NCBI GenBank assembly: GCA_022800935.1
Contig: JAAWRH010000018.1
Span: 1-64,000 of the forward strand
Reading direction: 5' to 3'
DNA from: Oscillospiraceae bacterium
GTDB taxonomy: Bacteria > Bacillota > Clostridia > Oscillospirales > Ruminococcaceae
DNA: 64,000 nucleotides
Shown here: positions 61,901 through 64,000 of the stretch, in pieces
Position numbering within the stretch: position 1 is the first letter of the stretch
Layout of the letters: the number at the start of each line of letters is the position of its first letter
Position numbers and translations under genes: made by a program
Notes under the pieces: generated by a model
Databases searched by the model: none
Told to the model about the DNA's origin: nothing
Seen by the model: only the letters and a program-made list of their open reading frames with translations

Positions 61901-63639
61901 TTTTGCAGGCATTGGTACAGCACTATGAAGACCTGACAGTCAAGGGAATGATTGCGCCGCCCGGCTGGAGCCCGGTTAAGGTTTTTTACTCCCTTGAGCT
62001 GGACGAGGAGGGACGGCTGCTTCGCACAGCGTCCATTCAGCAGGAGGTACAGAAAGGGAAGAAAACCGTTTTAGCGCCTCAGACTATAGATCTGCCCTCC
62101 CCGGTCAAACGAACGGTTGGCATTGCATCCAATTTTCTCTGTGATAACTCCACCTATCTGCTGGGTTTAGATGAAAAACCAGATGTCCAGAGAACTAGAA
62201 ATTGCTTTGCCGACAGCCGTTCCCTTCACGAAAAGCTGCTGAAGAATATCGATTCTGTCCCTGCGCGCGCTGTTCTGCGTTTCTTCCAAACCTGGGACCC
62301 GGAAAAGGCGGCGGAGCATCCTGCCCTCCAGGGATATCTCAGCGATATCACAGCGGGGGCAAACCTGATATTCCGCCTGAATGGTGCTTTTGTCCACAAT
62401 GATCCCGCCATCCGCCAGGCGTGGCAGACCCACTATGACGCTGAAGGAGACGGTCCCAAGGCAGTCTGCCTTGTCACCGGCAGGGAGAGCCCTGTTGAGG
62501 CTGTCCATCCCGCCATAAAGGGGGTTCGGGGGGCCCAGTCCAGCGGCGCAGCCTTGGTGTCCTTCAATGCTCCCGCCTTTTGCTCCTATGGCAAAACCCA
62601 GAACCTCAACGCCCCTACCGGAAAATACGCTTCTTTCGCTTATACCGCGGCCCTCAACCATCTGCTGGCGGACAGGGAGCACACACAGATACTGGGAGAT
62701 ACCACTGTTGTCTGCTGGGCACAGGGAGGAGAACCGGCCTTTCAGGATGCCTTTGGCGCGTTTGCCTTCGGGTTACAGAGCAGCTACACGGAAAAAGAGC
62801 TCCAGGGCATGGTAAAAAACCTGCTGAATGGTCTCCCTGTCCAGTTTGACGAAACGCTGCTGGACCGGGACAGACCCTTCTATATTCTGGGGCTGGCCCC
62901 CAACGCCGCAAGGCTGTCTGTCCGCTTTTTCCTGCGGAACAGCTTCGGGGAATTCCTGAAAAATGTCCAGAACCATTATGACCGCATCGAAATCGTCAAG
63001 CCCGCTTATGACAGCTTTAATACGCTGCCGCTGTGGAAGCTGCTGGGAGAAACCGTCAATCAGAAGTCAAAGGACAAATCGCCTTCTCCCAACATGGCGG
63101 GCGCGGTACTGCGTTCTGTGCTGATGGACGAGCCGTATCCGGCCACGCTGCTCCAGGGGGCGCTGCTGCGCATCCGGGCCGAACAGGAGGTCACCCGCGG
63201 CCGGGCGGCCATTATAAAAGCCTATTACCTTAAAAATCCGCATCAAAACATAGACAAGGAGGTTTTGACTGTGTCCCTAAACCCTGACAGCACCAACATA
63301 CCCTACACTCTGGGGCGGTTGTTCTCCGTACTGGAAGCCGTCCAATCCGCCGCTGTTCCCGGCATCAATGCCACCATCAAGGACCGGTATTTCAACGCAG
63401 CATCCTCCACACCGGGACATATTTTCCCGACACTGCTGAATCTGACCCAGAAGCACCTGAGAAAATTGGAGGTCGGCATCCGTGTCTTCTATGAAAAACA
63501 GATTACCGAGCTGATGGGCATCCTTTCCGAGGAATTCCCGCCTCAGCTGAGTCTGCCCCAGCAGGGGGCCTTCCAACTTGGCTACTACCATCAGACCCAA
63601 AAGAGATACGAAAAAAAGGAGGAAACCCAAAATGTGTGA
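61897..63639 (+). CDS. cas8c: Cas8c (Csd1) large Cascade subunit, type I-C
   Basis: 580 residues. The opening ALVQHYEDLTVKGMIAPPGW and the block GLAPNAARLSVRFFLRNSFG identify Csd1/Cas8c, the subunit that reads the PAM. The C-terminal 122 residues form the small-subunit-like helical part, probably also made separately from an internal start at 63271. Its stop overlaps the cas7c start by 8 bases. Confidence 0.95.
   Translation: MILQALVQHYEDLTVKGMIAPPGWSPVKVFYSLELDEEGRLLRTASIQQEVQKGKKTVLAPQTIDLPSPVKRTVGIASNFLCDNSTYLLGLDEKPDVQRTRNCFADSRSLHEKLLKNIDSVPARAVLRFFQTWDPEKAAEHPALQGYLSDITAGANLIFRLNGAFVHNDPAIRQAWQTHYDAEGDGPKAVCLVTGRESPVEAVHPAIKGVRGAQSSGAALVSFNAPAFCSYGKTQNLNAPTGKYASFAYTAALNHLLADREHTQILGDTTVVCWAQGGEPAFQDAFGAFAFGLQSSYTEKELQGMVKNLLNGLPVQFDETLLDRDRPFYILGLAPNAARLSVRFFLRNSFGEFLKNVQNHYDRIEIVKPAYDSFNTLPLWKLLGETVNQKSKDKSPSPNMAGAVLRSVLMDEPYPATLLQGALLRIRAEQEVTRGRAAIIKAYYLKNPHQNIDKEVLTVSLNPDSTNIPYTLGRLFSVLEAVQSAAVPGINATIKDRYFNAASSTPGHIFPTLLNLTQKHLRKLEVGIRVFYEKQITELMGILSEEFPPQLSLPQQGAFQLGYYHQTQKRYEKKEETQNV
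63271..63639 (+). CDS. cas11c: Cas11c small subunit from an internal start in cas8c
   Basis: In frame with cas8c, AAGGAGG (63256-63262) stands 8 bases before GTG 63271, giving a 122-residue product that opens VSLNPDSTNIPYTLGRLFSV. It is known for type I-C that the small subunit Cas11 is translated from within cas8c. The position (codon 459) and the strong ribosome site inside coding sequence fit this well. The product itself is inferred. Confidence 0.75.
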   Translation: MSLNPDSTNIPYTLGRLFSVLEAVQSAAVPGINATIKDRYFNAASSTPGHIFPTLLNLTQKHLRKLEVGIRVFYEKQITELMGILSEEFPPQLSLPQQGAFQLGYYHQTQKRYEKKEETQNV

Positions 63640-64000
63640 TCCCATCCAAAACCGCTATGAATTCGTCATCCTGTTCGACGTGGAAAACGGCAATCCCAAT
63701 GGAGACCCGGACGCGGGCAACATGCCCCGTGTGGACCCGGAGACCGGCCTGGGGCTGGTCACAGACGTCTGTCTGAAACGCAAAATCCGAAACTATGTGG
63801 AAACAGTAAAGGAGGATGCCCAGGGCTTCCGCATCTATGTAAAGGATGGAATCCCCCTGAACCGTAGTGATCTGGAGTCCTTTACCGCCCTGGGTGTTAC
63901 TGAGAAGAATGTGAAGGAAAAGAAAAAGTCTGATCCTGAAATTGACAAAAAGCTCCGGGACTGGATGTGTGCCAACTTCTATGATATTCGCACATTTGGT
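63632..64000 (+). CDS. cas7c: Cas7c (Csd2) backbone subunit, cut by the window end
   Basis: The first 123 codons are in the window. It opens MCDPIQNRYEFVILFDVENG and continues with NPNGDPDAGNMPRVDPETGL, the Csd2/Cas7c signature, and CLKRKIRNYV. AAAGGAGG precedes ATG 63632. Cas7c coats the crRNA spacer in Cascade. cas4, cas1, cas2 and the repeat array should follow beyond base 64000 in the usual I-C order. Confidence 0.95.
   Translation, partial: MCDPIQNRYEFVILFDVENGNPNGDPDAGNMPRVDPETGLGLVTDVCLKRKIRNYVETVKEDAQGFRIYVKDGIPLNRSDLESFTALGVTEKNVKEKKKSDPEIDKKLRDWMCANFYDIRTFG

Noticed and set aside
58830..64000. CRISPR array near the cas genes
   Set aside because: No direct repeats of 28-36 bases are visible up to the window end. 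The array is expected downstream of cas2, outside the window.

Overview
The window looks like a chromosomal piece of a gut anaerobe of the class Clostridia, probably near the Oscillospiraceae/Ruminococcaceae. The reasons are strong AGGAGG-type ribosome sites, sigma-A promoters (TTGACA-17-TATAAT), Lpl/Yte-type carbohydrate ABC transporters with Ser-rich lipoproteins, an arginine cluster of Gram-positive type, PadR/MarR/TetR one-component regulators and a type I-C CRISPR-Cas operon. No 16S gene or other species marker is present, so the assignment is an inference from gene style.

Layout. 1-1.4 kb is wreckage of mobile DNA: a cut-off MerR gene, a VirB4 pseudogene and the left end of an IS3-family element, lying beside tRNA-Val and tRNA-Ala genes. 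2.4-3.1 kb holds two tandem copies of what looks like a type I toxin-antitoxin module (26-28 aa hydrophobic peptides, convergent antisense RNA promoters, shielded ribosome sites). 3.2-6.8 kb is a sugar ABC importer. 7.6-10 kb is serC-serA. 10.2-11.6 kb encodes a secreted protein with 21 RIPF/RIPM-headed repeats of 17-18 residues. 12.6-17.3 kb is a MoxR-DUF58-transglutaminase operon.

17.4-26.3 kb is a glycan-degradation operon on the minus strand (GH3, GH88, GH29, GH95, a HAD hydrolase and an alginate-lyase-family lyase). It faces a second Lpl-type importer (26.7-30.5 kb) and a membrane AraC-type regulator. Together these look like a Gram-positive polysaccharide utilisation locus for a fucose- and uronic-acid-containing glycan. 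33-39.5 kb is a mixed stretch: a TetR-regulated CPBP protease, a chemoreceptor, an SDR oxidoreductase, a second IS3 end, and a MarR regulator with a gutted MATE pump.

39.7-48.5 kb is the arginine cluster argG-argH-argC-(unknown)-argJ-argB-argD-argF. 48.6-50.4 kb is a PadR-controlled HAAS-SEDS (FtsW/RodA-like) fusion. Then come an Rpn-type nuclease, alr with a flavin reductase, a GH43 enzyme, a DUF2975/XRE pair, and a fused LysR/aldo-keto reductase remnant. An ECF sigma/anti-sigma pair follows, preceded by two tandem copies of its probable own promoter. The window ends in a type I-C cas operon (cas3, cas5c, cas8c with an internal cas11c start, and a cas7c cut by the window edge). No CRISPR array lies inside the window.
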